Source: Ginsengibacter sp963792025
GTDB taxonomy: Bacteria; Bacteroidota; Bacteroidia; Chitinophagales; Chitinophagaceae
DNA length: 64,000 bases
Reading direction: 5' to 3'
Assembly: GCA_963792025.1 (NCBI GenBank)
Contig: CAWBUS010000014.1
Span: 1-64,000, forward strand
A program made the translations under genes and the position numbers. The notes beneath the pieces are model-generated. The model saw nothing but the letters and a program-made list of their open reading frames with translations. It did not search any database and had not been told where the DNA came from. Numbering within the stretch: the first letter of the stretch is position 1; every line of letters begins with the position of its first letter. Positions 28,082 to 36,585 of the stretch are shown here, piece by piece.

Positions 28082-28230
28082 GCCTGCACTGGTGCGCCGC
28101 TTCCTGAAGCGGCGTAATATGTTTGGGATTCATCTGATACGACGACCTGTCGTTCGTAGAAAAATACCGTCGTTGGTTGATTATCTCAAAGACTTTTTTA
28201 TGGAATGTATAAGTTTATATCAAAAACAAT

Positions 28231-28695
28231 ATGAAAAGATTATTCGCCTTCCCGGGCTCATTTTTACTCCTCGTGGGTGTTAAAGCACAAACGATACAGC
28301 CCGCAAAAAAGGAGACCACCAAACCAACAAAGGCCATGCCGGCTACGTCTCGGTGGAAGGCAAACACTACCCGGCCAATTCATTGACCTTTGATACACCC
28401 CCTTCTGCCGGGACCTCTCGCATTGCCCGTTCTATTTACAAAGTTCGAGGGAGGATGTCCCAATGATGGTGCCCTGGTGAGCTGGTCAACCGCATCGGAA
28501 CTCAATTCCGGTTATTTTGAATTGCAACGTAGCAACGATGGAGACAACTGGACTTCACTGGCTATTATTCAAGCCGCCGGCAACAGGCAATGCTTACGGG
28601 GTGAAATTGAACAAAACATTCAATATTATACGGTGATTGCCATAGCCTGGAATGATGCTACAGCATTTCCATATAGTATTCTCATAGGCAGGTAA
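28231..28695 (+). pseudogene. Degenerate secreted-protein gene (signal peptide and Fn3-like tail)
   Basis: ATG 28231 begins a signal peptide (MKRLFAFPGSFLLLVGVKAQ) but the frame closes at 28386. In another frame from about 28415, LPVLFTKFEGGCPNDGALVS and LNSGYFELQRSNDGDNWTSL match the fibronectin-III-like segment that precedes T9SS sorting tails (compare 57469-58137). It ends at 28695 without the sorting domain. I read it as one secreted-protein gene with internal deletion and frameshift. Confidence 0.6.
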
Positions 28696-28719
28696 TTTAT
28701 CTGTACGAAAATAACTTTT

Positions 28720-29994
28720 ATGCGACATAAATTTACGCTTTCAGTCTTTTCTTTATGGTTAGTCCTCGTTGTTAATGCCCAAAATGTAGGAATAGGAACT
28801 GCAACACCTTTGGCAAGGTTACATGTTACTGATAGCAGTGTACTTTTCAGCGCCGCGGGTGATATACCTGCCACTCCACACACCACACCAATAAGTGGCC
28901 CGGGCAGGCGTTTGATGTGGTATCCTGATAAAGCTGCTTTTCGGGTTGGCTATACATATGGCGCAGAATGGGATAGTGTCAATATCGGAGCTTATTCTAT
29001 CGCAATGGGCTATAATACAGTCTCTAGTGGCAATTATACAACTGCGATGGGACTTGGAGTAACTGCCAGCGGAACTTATTCCACCGCGATGGGATACTCA
29101 ACAAAGGCCATCGGAGATTTTTCTACTGCGATGGGAAATCAAACAACTGCCAGTGGACAATTATCTACCGCGATTGGATTCGGAGCAACCGCCAGCGGGG
29201 ATTATTCTATTGCAATAGGAGAGACTGCAACCGCCAGTGGACTTTCTTCCACCGCAATGGGAGATAACACAACCGCCAGTGGCAGTGCTACAACTGCGAT
29301 GGGATCTCTCACGACGGCCAGTGGCAATCGTACAACTGCGATGGGATATAACGTATCAACTAATGGTCATACAGGAGCTTTTACAATTGGAGATAGTGAT
29401 CCTAATGGAACCGGAATAACTTTAGGAGGTGTTAATGATCAGTTTTTTACCCGCTTTAATGGCGGCTATTACCTGATGACCAGCGGCAATACTGCCCGTA
29501 CAGGGGTAATAATGAACCACGGTGATAATAGCTGGAGTGCCATCAGTGATAGTACAAAGAAAGAAAAGATATTACCGGTAGACGGAGAAAATTTCCTGCA
29601 TAAAATAGCACAATTCAAGCTGGGTACCTGGAACTATAAAGGCCAGGACTCAAAAACATTCCGTCATTATGGCCCCATGGCCCAGGATTTTTATAGTGCC
29701 TTTGGCAAAGATGCTTTAGGAACCATTGGCACTGATACCTTAATCAATCAACAGGATTTTCTTGGTGTGAGTTTTATAGCTATACAGGCATTGGAAAAAA
29801 GAACTGAAAAGATAGAAGCATTACAAAAACAAAATACTGCCTTACAACAACAAGTAGATGCACAGCAACAGGATAATCTTGCCTTACAACAACAAATGCA
29901 AACACTTTTAAACACTGTCGCTCTGCTAAATAAGCAAGTGCAATTGCTGGCTGCAGGAACAAACAATCAAAATAATTTATCAGTAAACAAGTAA
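28720..29994 (+). CDS. YadA-head-like repeat protein with S74 chaperone domain, copy 1
   Basis: A protein of 424 residues with a signal peptide ending VVNAQ, then NVGIGTATPLARLHV, a common opening of tail-fibre-like surface proteins. Residues about 90-215 are nine 14-residue repeats of the YSTAMGxxTTASG type, as in YadA/Hep_Hag trimeric heads. The peptidase S74-like intramolecular chaperone is at about 285-360 (SDSTKKEKILPVDGENFLHK, RHYGPMAQDFYSAFG), followed by a Gln-rich coiled coil. In phage and other fibres this domain trims itself after trimer folding. The tandem paralogue starts 66 bp downstream. Confidence 0.85.
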   Translation: MRHKFTLSVFSLWLVLVVNAQNVGIGTATPLARLHVTDSSVLFSAAGDIPATPHTTPISGPGRRLMWYPDKAAFRVGYTYGAEWDSVNIGAYSIAMGYNTVSSGNYTTAMGLGVTASGTYSTAMGYSTKAIGDFSTAMGNQTTASGQLSTAIGFGATASGDYSIAIGETATASGLSSTAMGDNTTASGSATTAMGSLTTASGNRTTAMGYNVSTNGHTGAFTIGDSDPNGTGITLGGVNDQFFTRFNGGYYLMTSGNTARTGVIMNHGDNSWSAISDSTKKEKILPVDGENFLHKIAQFKLGTWNYKGQDSKTFRHYGPMAQDFYSAFGKDALGTIGTDTLINQQDFLGVSFIAIQALEKRTEKIEALQKQNTALQQQVDAQQQDNLALQQQMQTLLNTVALLNKQVQLLAAGTNNQNNLSVNK

Positions 29995-30059
29995 TACAGT
30001 TAATCCGCAAGCCACTAATAGCTTATATGCATTTAGTCTATCTTATTAAAATCACTTTT

Positions 30060-31271
30060 ATGAGAAATAAACTGATGTTTTCAATCTTTTATTTATTGTT
30101 AGCTGTAGTTGTTAATGCCCAAAATGTAGGAATAGGAACTGCAACACCTTTGGCAAGGTTACACGTTACTGATAGCAGTGTACTTTTTAGCGCTGCTGGT
30201 AATATACCTGCCACTCCACACGCCCCTCCAATAAGTAGCGCAGGCAGGCGCTTGATGTGGTATCCTGATAAAGCTGCTTTCCGGGTTGGCTATACAGATG
30301 GCGTGGGATGGGATAGCGCCAATATCGGAGCTTATTCAATCGCAATGGGGTCAGAAACAAATGCCAGCGGGAATTATTCTACCGCAATGGGGTATGCAAC
30401 AACTGTCAGCGGAATTGCTTCCACCGCAATGGGATATGGAGCAACTGCCAGCGGAGGTTCTTCCACTGCAATGGGGTCAGAAACAAATGCCAGCGGGAAT
30501 TATTCTACCGCAATGGGAGATTTCACAACCTCAAGTGGCACTGGTTCAACTGCGATGGGAGTTTCCACGACCTCAAGCGGTGTTTATTCAACCGCAATGG
30601 GATTTTACACAACCGCCAGTGGCAATTATACAACTGCGATGGGATATAACGTGTCCACTAATGGTCATACAGGGGCTTTTGCAATTGGGGATAGTGACCC
30701 TAATAATACCGGAGTAACTTTAGGAGGTGTCAATGACCAGTTTTTTTCCCGTTTTAACGGCGGCTATTACCTGATGACCAGTGGCAATACTGCCCGTACA
30801 GGGGTAATAATGAACCACGGTGATAATAGCTGGAGTGCCATCAGTGACAGTACAAAGAAAGAAAAGATATTACCGGTAGACGGAGAAAATTTCCTGGATA
30901 AGATAGCACAATTCAGGCTGAGTACATGGAACTATAAAGGCCAGGATTCAAAAACATTCCGTCATTATGGCCCCATGGCCCAGGATTTTTATAATGCTTT
31001 TGGTAAAGATGCTTTAGGAACCATTGGCTGTGATACCTTAATCAATCAACAGGATTTTCTTGGTGTTAGTTTTATTGCCATACAGGCATTGGAAAAAAGA
31101 ACAGAAAAGATAGAAGCATTACAAAAACAAAATACTGCCTTACAACAACAGGTAGATGCACAGGAGCAACAAATGCAAACACTTTTAAACACTGTTGCTT
31201 TATTAAACAAGCAAGTACAATCCCTGGCGGCAGGAACAAGCTATCAAAATAATGTTTCAGTAAACAAATAA
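30060..31271 (+). CDS. YadA-head-like repeat protein with S74 chaperone domain, copy 2
   Basis: The start is ATG 30060 (MRNKLMFSIFYLLLAVVVNA), aligned to the start of copy 1; a frame extension to 30027 is not preferred. The protein has 403 residues with the same plan but eight 14-residue head repeats instead of nine. One unit (GSETNASGNYSTAMG) occurs twice with identical DNA, at about 30350 and 30476. The C-terminal S74 domain and coiled coil are nearly identical to copy 1, apart from a shorter Gln tract. The pair is a recent tandem duplication with repeat-number change. Confidence 0.85.
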   Translation: MRNKLMFSIFYLLLAVVVNAQNVGIGTATPLARLHVTDSSVLFSAAGNIPATPHAPPISSAGRRLMWYPDKAAFRVGYTDGVGWDSANIGAYSIAMGSETNASGNYSTAMGYATTVSGIASTAMGYGATASGGSSTAMGSETNASGNYSTAMGDFTTSSGTGSTAMGVSTTSSGVYSTAMGFYTTASGNYTTAMGYNVSTNGHTGAFAIGDSDPNNTGVTLGGVNDQFFSRFNGGYYLMTSGNTARTGVIMNHGDNSWSAISDSTKKEKILPVDGENFLDKIAQFRLSTWNYKGQDSKTFRHYGPMAQDFYNAFGKDALGTIGCDTLINQQDFLGVSFIAIQALEKRTEKIEALQKQNTALQQQVDAQEQQMQTLLNTVALLNKQVQSLAAGTSYQNNVSVNK

Positions 31272-31307
31272 TACAGGCAATCTGCAAACTATCGACTATC
31301 CGCAAAC

Positions 31308-31329
31308 TGGTTCGTGCTTGGGTGAACCA
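31308..31329. repeat. REP-like palindrome
   Basis: TGGTTCGTGC and GTGAACCA arms followed by AATTCCCCGAATT, the same design as at 27570. Confidence 0.65.
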
Positions 31330-31635
31330 ATTCCCCGAATTGGCAAGCACCTCCACTTTATGCGTTGAGTTATAAAGAAACGTTGCCTTGGCTTAGTAGC
31401 GTGGCATTGTGTGCTGGCTATACCTGGGACATATCGGTGCCACGGCGCAGGTCTTCCCTGCACAAGCTCCCGACGTAAAGTAATCCTTCCGGAAACACCG
31501 ATGCTGAATAAAACAAAACTGTTGCAAGTGCAAAGCCCGGCTATAAAAAGAAGTCCCTACGTCTAAAATAAAATCATACCTTGTTAGGGGAACTGCATTT
31601 GAGAAGACTCATGCTTATGTTACCAACATTCGTCC
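31330..31635 (+). repeat. Intergenic; family B repeat at about 31440-31510
   Basis: Family B copy with CAGGTCTTCCCTGCACAAGC, TAATCCTTCCGG and AAACACCGATGCTGAATA. Otherwise no gene; the end of the stretch must contain the promoter of the cytochrome operon. Confidence 0.6.
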
Positions 31636-32451
31636 ATGCATAAAGTTTTTCTATTCTTATTTTCATTCATTTTATTTGTATTGGCTTCCTGCAATAATAA
31701 CAGGAAAGAAGCCGCTTTACACAGCAACAAGCCGATGCCTGATTCTCTGTTAGCAGGCAAAAAGATGTTTGAAAACAATTGTGTTCGTTGCCACGGTATG
31801 GATGCATCAGGGTTAACCGGTCCGTCACTCAGGAGGCGAAGACTGCTACATGCTCCCGACCTGGCCTCTTTTACTTCCGTAGTAGAAAATGGTATTGCCG
31901 GCACGGGAATGCCAGCCAACTGGTCTTTCTCCGACAGCGAATGTCATCAATTATATGTTTACATCAACTCGCTCAAAGGCCAGAACCGCGAAGCTGTCAG
32001 TGGCGATTCGGCTGCGGGAAAACTTGTCTACTTAAAAACAGGCTGCGCAAATTGCCACATGGTAAACGGGAGTGGCAATAGCATTGGTCCCGATCTTTCC
32101 GAAATTGGCGCCATAAGAAACGCTGCTTATTTAAGGCAGGCATTAATCGATCCGGGCGCAGCACTTCCTGAAAGTACGGACCCTGATAACGGGTATGGAT
32201 TTTCTTTGTACCTGCCCGTAAAAGTGGTTACCAAAGAAGGAAAAGAAATTACCGGTTTGCGGATCAACGAGGATACGTATACGATCCAGTTAAAAGATAT
32301 CAGTAACAATTACTTTTCATTTTACAAGGATAGCCTGCAAACAATTGATAAAGAATTCGGGCAATCGTTAATGCCTTCTTTTAAAACTGCGTTATCCAAC
32401 ACTGAAATAGACAATCTCGTTTCATACCTCCATAATCTGGGCAATCAATGA
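31636..32451 (+). CDS. Dihaem cytochrome c lipoprotein
   Basis: A protein of 271 residues with lipobox FVLASC, so membrane-anchored outside the cytoplasm. Two haem c sites are present: CVRCH (about 31780) and CANCH (about 32044). Candidate distal Met residues lie in GTGMPANW and SLMPSF. The second half includes the Heme-binding region of cytochrome c proteins linked to quinoprotein dehydrogenases (EGKEITGLRINEDTYTIQLK). The stop overlaps the start of the PQQ dehydrogenase by 4 bp, so it is the likely electron acceptor of that enzyme. Confidence 0.92.
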   Translation: MHKVFLFLFSFILFVLASCNNNRKEAALHSNKPMPDSLLAGKKMFENNCVRCHGMDASGLTGPSLRRRRLLHAPDLASFTSVVENGIAGTGMPANWSFSDSECHQLYVYINSLKGQNREAVSGDSAAGKLVYLKTGCANCHMVNGSGNSIGPDLSEIGAIRNAAYLRQALIDPGAALPESTDPDNGYGFSLYLPVKVVTKEGKEITGLRINEDTYTIQLKDISNNYFSFYKDSLQTIDKEFGQSLMPSFKTALSNTEIDNLVSYLHNLGNQ

Positions 32452-34043
32452 AAAATGTAATCATCTTTATAGGAGCGATATTAATTTGTAATCAAAATTT
32501 TTCGCAGGTTTCTTTTGAAAGAATTGCCAATGCCAACAAAGAGCCGGGCAACTGGCTAACGTATTCAGGCAACTATCATGGCACACGGTATTCAGCCTTA
32601 TCGCAGATCAACAGAAACAATGTTGACAAGCTGGTACCGGTGTGGATTTACCAGTTGAGATTTGGTTATGGCGGTTTTGAAACTACTCCGTTGATTGCAG
32701 ATAAAAGAATGTATATCTCGGAACCGCCGAGTACGGTTACAGCGCTTGACCTTGTTACCGGCAGAAAGATATGGAGCTATACGCCGGAGATAATTAAAAA
32801 TGTAACAACACTTGGTTTTGGCCCGGTAAACAGGGGCGTGGCGCTTCTTGATAACAGCGTCTATATTGGAACGTTAGATGCGCACCTTATTTGCCTTGAT
32901 GCCAGGTCAGGTTCTGTAAAATGGAATGTAACCGTAGCAGATAATAAGTTGGGTTATGCCATAACATGTGCACCGCTCGCTATTGATAATAAAATTATTA
33001 TCGGGGTTAGTGGGGGCGAAGCAGGCATCCGCGGTTTTATAGATGCCTATGATGCTACAACAGGTAAAAGAGACTGGCGTTTGTATACTATACCCGGCAA
33101 AGGAGAACCGGGAAATGAAACATGGCAGGGAGATAGCTGGAAAACCGGCGGCGCTCCCACATGGGTCACCGGTTCCTATGATAAAGATTTGAACCTGCTG
33201 TATTGGGGCATTGGGAACCCGGGTCCTGACTGGAACGGAGATTCAAGAAGCGGCGATAATTTATACTCCTGTTCGGTGCTTGCTATTAATCCATCAACAG
33301 GGAAATTGGTGTGGTACTTTCAGTTTACGCCACATGATACCCACGATTGGGATGCCAACCAAATTCCGGTGCTGATTGATGTAAAAGTGAATGGGGTTAT
33401 GGTTAAAGCATTGGCAACCGCAAACAGGAATGGATTTTATTATTTGTTAGATAGGAGAACCGGGAAATTTATAGCGGGCAAAGCTTACGCAAAGGAAACG
33501 TGGGCAAAGGGACTGGACGCAAATGGGAAAGCCATAGTTATCCCGGGCAAAGAACCCACCGAAAAGGGAAACCTTATCTATCCAAGTTTGCAGGGCGCTA
33601 CCAATTGGTTCAGCCCTTCTTATAGTGAAACGACCGGAATGTTTTACGTTTCGGTACGGGAAATGGGATCGCTGTATTTTAAGAAAGACGTTGAATACCA
33701 ACCGGGGAAATATTTTATGGGTGGCGGCGAACAACTTTTGCCGGGTGATAATGCCTATGGTGCTGTGAAAGCGTTGGACCCTGCAACAGGCAGTATAAAA
33801 TGGGAGTTCAAATTACAATCACCTCCGTGGTCAGGTGTCCTATCCACTGCGGGTGGCCTTGTTTTTGGCGGTACCGTTGAAGGGAACTTCTTTGCATTAG
33901 ATGCACAAACGGGAAAATCCAAATGGCAGTTCCAGGCGGGAGGCCCTATCGGAGCAAATCCTGTTTCGTTTAGTGTGAATGGTCAGCAACGCATTGCGAT
34001 TGCTTCCGGGAATGCATTGATTGTTTTTGGATTGGTAAAGTAA
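32448..34043 (+). CDS. PQQ-dependent alcohol-type dehydrogenase
   Basis: A protein of 531 residues with a signal peptide (IIFIGAILICNQNFSQ). Repeated W-motif blades of the quinoprotein propeller are visible (ALDLVTGRKIWSY, CLDARSGSVKWNV, ALDPATGSIKWEF, ALDAQTGKSKWQF). Early GNWLTYSGNYHGTRYSAL and GNPGPDWNGDSRSGDNLYS match methanol/ethanol dehydrogenases. The catalytic region is FTPHDTHDWDANQ: the D-W-D spacing is that of lanthanide-type (XoxF/PedH-like) enzymes, where calcium types have no second Asp. No adjacent Cys-Cys disulfide motif is evident. It oxidises an alcohol or sugar and passes electrons to the upstream cytochrome; the substrate is not predictable. Confidence 0.9.
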   Translation: MKNVIIFIGAILICNQNFSQVSFERIANANKEPGNWLTYSGNYHGTRYSALSQINRNNVDKLVPVWIYQLRFGYGGFETTPLIADKRMYISEPPSTVTALDLVTGRKIWSYTPEIIKNVTTLGFGPVNRGVALLDNSVYIGTLDAHLICLDARSGSVKWNVTVADNKLGYAITCAPLAIDNKIIIGVSGGEAGIRGFIDAYDATTGKRDWRLYTIPGKGEPGNETWQGDSWKTGGAPTWVTGSYDKDLNLLYWGIGNPGPDWNGDSRSGDNLYSCSVLAINPSTGKLVWYFQFTPHDTHDWDANQIPVLIDVKVNGVMVKALATANRNGFYYLLDRRTGKFIAGKAYAKETWAKGLDANGKAIVIPGKEPTEKGNLIYPSLQGATNWFSPSYSETTGMFYVSVREMGSLYFKKDVEYQPGKYFMGGGEQLLPGDNAYGAVKALDPATGSIKWEFKLQSPPWSGVLSTAGGLVFGGTVEGNFFALDAQTGKSKWQFQAGGPIGANPVSFSVNGQQRIAIASGNALIVFGLVK

Positions 34044-34059
34044 ATATTTCACTGAATGT

Positions 34060-34210
34060 ATTGGCCCCGTTAGCACTACCATCCACTGTGCTGCTTTCCA
34101 AAAACTATTTCAAAATCGTTTAGCCCTCTCAGTTATGTAACGAATTTTTACCTCCCATCAATATTATGAAAGAATAATTTTTATAAATATCCCTTATTGT
34201 CTTTGATATT
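34060..34210 (+). repeat. Dispersed repeat family A, copy 6 (internally deleted)
   Basis: Contains the family core (TTTCAAAATCGTTTAGCCC). The minus strand joins DIYKNYSFII directly to the LHN tail, so most of the small membrane protein gene is deleted. The next 40 bp resemble 27668-27720. Confidence 0.65.
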
Positions 34211-34333
34211 TTTAAAAGAGGTTGCTATATTTCGAAACGGTAATTTTCAAATGAAACATTCCAATTTTATCCATGAGACCTTACCTTTATAGCAGGCATC
34301 GAACCCGGTATTTGCCGCTATTTTCACAAGCTT

Positions 34334-36502
34334 ATGTTACCTGTTCAAAAGAAATTCCTCTGTATAATAATCTGTTCCGTTACTGTATGTAATTGTTTTT
34401 CTCAAATCTTCCAATACAACCCGGCATCTCCGAAACAGCAATATGCGGTAAGTCGCCTCAAAGAAGCATTACAACAGCATCGCAGCGGTGTACCTGTTAC
34501 CATACAATTGTTGACGGATAGTTTAGCTTATGGCAACGAAGACTTCTCCATAAAAAAGAACGGGAAAAAAATTATCATTGCAGGAGGCAGCGACAGAGCG
34601 CTTATATATGGTTGCCTCGCCATGGCTGAGGATATTGGAAATGGTGTCATGCTCAAAGATTTAAAACAAAAAAATGAGAAAGCTTTTCTGCCTTTTCGCG
34701 CCATTAAATTCGATTTACCCTGGGACACGTACCGGCATAGTTATGCACTGTCTTTACACGACAAAACCTGCCGGGATACTTCTTTCTGGAAATCTTTTCT
34801 AGACATGATGGCCTACAATCGTTTTAATGCGCTTACGTTATGGAATCTTCATCCTTATACCTTTTTAATAAAACCAACCCATTTTCCGGAAGCGAGTCCC
34901 TGGACGGATGTGGAAATGAAGCAATGGCAAACGCTTTTTCATACGATTATGCGCATGGCCAATGAGCGGGCTATCGATGTATATATTATTCCTTTCAACA
35001 TTTTTGTTACACCAGGTTTTGCCAAAGCGCATCACGTAGCGATGGATAACCTGCAGCACGATTATTTTGTACGTGGCGATACGTCGCAAATCATAAAAAC
35101 GTATACCCGCGAATGTGTAACGCAAATGCTGCAGGAATATCCCGAAATAACGGGGATGGGGCTTACCCTTGGCGAAGGTATGGCCGGCATGACACCTCAA
35201 CAACGGGAAGACTGGATGAAGGAAACCATTATTGCCGGCATGCAGGATGCCCATAGAAAATTAAAACTCATCCATCGCATTCCGTTTTCGAGTACGACCG
35301 GCTCGTTAGGTATTACCAGTATCGCAACAGAAAAACTTACCCGGAAAGTAATGGAAGAAGAAGGCAATACGGGTTTTATTGAAGAACCGATCTGGGCCGA
35401 CCTGAAATTTAACTGGTCCCATGCACACTCAACAACGAAGCTGATTAAAGTGCACGGAGGTAAACTATACGACACGTATTTTAAACCGGCGCCTGTTGCA
35501 TATAAAATAGACTGGACCGTCCGCAATGAAGATTTCTTTTGCCTTCGCTGGGGCGTCCCGTCGTTTGTACGGGAACATATTGTAAACAATAGTTCATCCT
35601 GGTGCGGCGGATATATGGTTGGCTCAGAAACTTATATTCCTGCAAAAGATTATTTCACCAAAGACAGCCTACATCTTCCGTGGCATTATGCGTTTGAAAG
35701 GCAATGGCTGTTTTATAAATTGTGGGGAAGATTGTTGTACAACCCGCATCAAAACGACGCGATATTTCGCGATGAGTTCACCCGGCGTTATGGCCAGGAA
35801 GGACGCAACCTGCCGGAAGCTGCTTCCCTTGCAGGTGCTACCGCACTGCGCATTGCATCTGATTTTGATTGTGGCTGGGATTTTACTTTATATACCGAAG
35901 GTATGATGGCGCTGGATCCGGCAACTAAAAATGTAAGTTATATTTCAGTCGACCGGCTTATTCATCAACCACCGCTTGACACGGATTATATTTCCATTGC
36001 TGATTACGTACATCGCAGGAATGCAAAAGACAATTTTAAAAAGAATGAAATCACGCCACCACAACTCGCCGGTATGCTCGAAAGAGATTGTCGCAAGGCG
36101 CTCTCACTTGTAAAAAATATAGAAGTTAACCATAACAAAGCGCTTATGTATGAAGTAGCCGACATCAGGACCTGGTCGTACCTCGGGTTGCATTTTGCAG
36201 AAAAAATACGCGGCGGCATAGCATTGCAAAATTTTCGTACTAACGGTGACGTTAGTAATAAAAATAACGCGGTGAAACACCTGCAAAATGCGCTTGCTTA
36301 CTGGGATTCTGTTGTAAGCATCACGCGGCCCTTGTACAGGGAGATGCCACTCGTGCACCTCAGCCAGCAGGGAGGAAGTGAATCACCGGAAAATTTTTAC
36401 AGGAAATTTCACTGGGCTATGCTTACCCCCGATGTACAAAAAGATGTAGAAATAGCGAGAGAAGCAAAGGTGGGCTCGAAAAGCGGGCTCCCCGAGGATT
36501 AG
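34334..36502 (+). CDS. Putative glycoside hydrolase (GH67/GH20-like architecture)
   Basis: A secreted protein of 722 residues (signal KKFLCIIICSVTVCNCFSQ). The N-terminal segment (about 25-110: SPKQQYAVSRLKEALQQH, KIIIAGGSDRALIYGCLAMA) has the alpha/beta layout of the non-catalytic N-domain of alpha-glucuronidases and hexosaminidases. A TIM-barrel-like part follows with DMMAYNRFNALTLWNLHPYT, VYIIPFNIFV and EITGMGLTLGEGM, where acidic residues at the strand ends could be catalytic. The exact family is uncertain and the substrate is presumably a plant or microbial polysaccharide. No SusC/D pair is nearby. Confidence 0.65.
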   Translation: MLPVQKKFLCIIICSVTVCNCFSQIFQYNPASPKQQYAVSRLKEALQQHRSGVPVTIQLLTDSLAYGNEDFSIKKNGKKIIIAGGSDRALIYGCLAMAEDIGNGVMLKDLKQKNEKAFLPFRAIKFDLPWDTYRHSYALSLHDKTCRDTSFWKSFLDMMAYNRFNALTLWNLHPYTFLIKPTHFPEASPWTDVEMKQWQTLFHTIMRMANERAIDVYIIPFNIFVTPGFAKAHHVAMDNLQHDYFVRGDTSQIIKTYTRECVTQMLQEYPEITGMGLTLGEGMAGMTPQQREDWMKETIIAGMQDAHRKLKLIHRIPFSSTTGSLGITSIATEKLTRKVMEEEGNTGFIEEPIWADLKFNWSHAHSTTKLIKVHGGKLYDTYFKPAPVAYKIDWTVRNEDFFCLRWGVPSFVREHIVNNSSSWCGGYMVGSETYIPAKDYFTKDSLHLPWHYAFERQWLFYKLWGRLLYNPHQNDAIFRDEFTRRYGQEGRNLPEAASLAGATALRIASDFDCGWDFTLYTEGMMALDPATKNVSYISVDRLIHQPPLDTDYISIADYVHRRNAKDNFKKNEITPPQLAGMLERDCRKALSLVKNIEVNHNKALMYEVADIRTWSYLGLHFAEKIRGGIALQNFRTNGDVSNKNNAVKHLQNALAYWDSVVSITRPLYREMPLVHLSQQGGSESPENFYRKFHWAMLTPDVQKDVEIAREAKVGSKSGLPED

Positions 36503-36585
36503 TGCCGAATGGCAATTTTGCAAGTCCACAAAAGCAGCAACTCCCGGGTATCAGTAGCATGCATTCCCTGCCCCTGTTAACAATT

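Noticed and set aside
29040..30650. Possible CRISPR-like array from regular 42-bp repeats
   Set aside because: The repeats are coding, in frame, and translate to YadA-head-like units; no unique spacers.
30286..30717. Plus-strand ORF rich in Gln/Trp/Pro repeats
   Set aside because: Alternate frame of the 42-bp head repeats of the fibre gene at 30060; a shadow.
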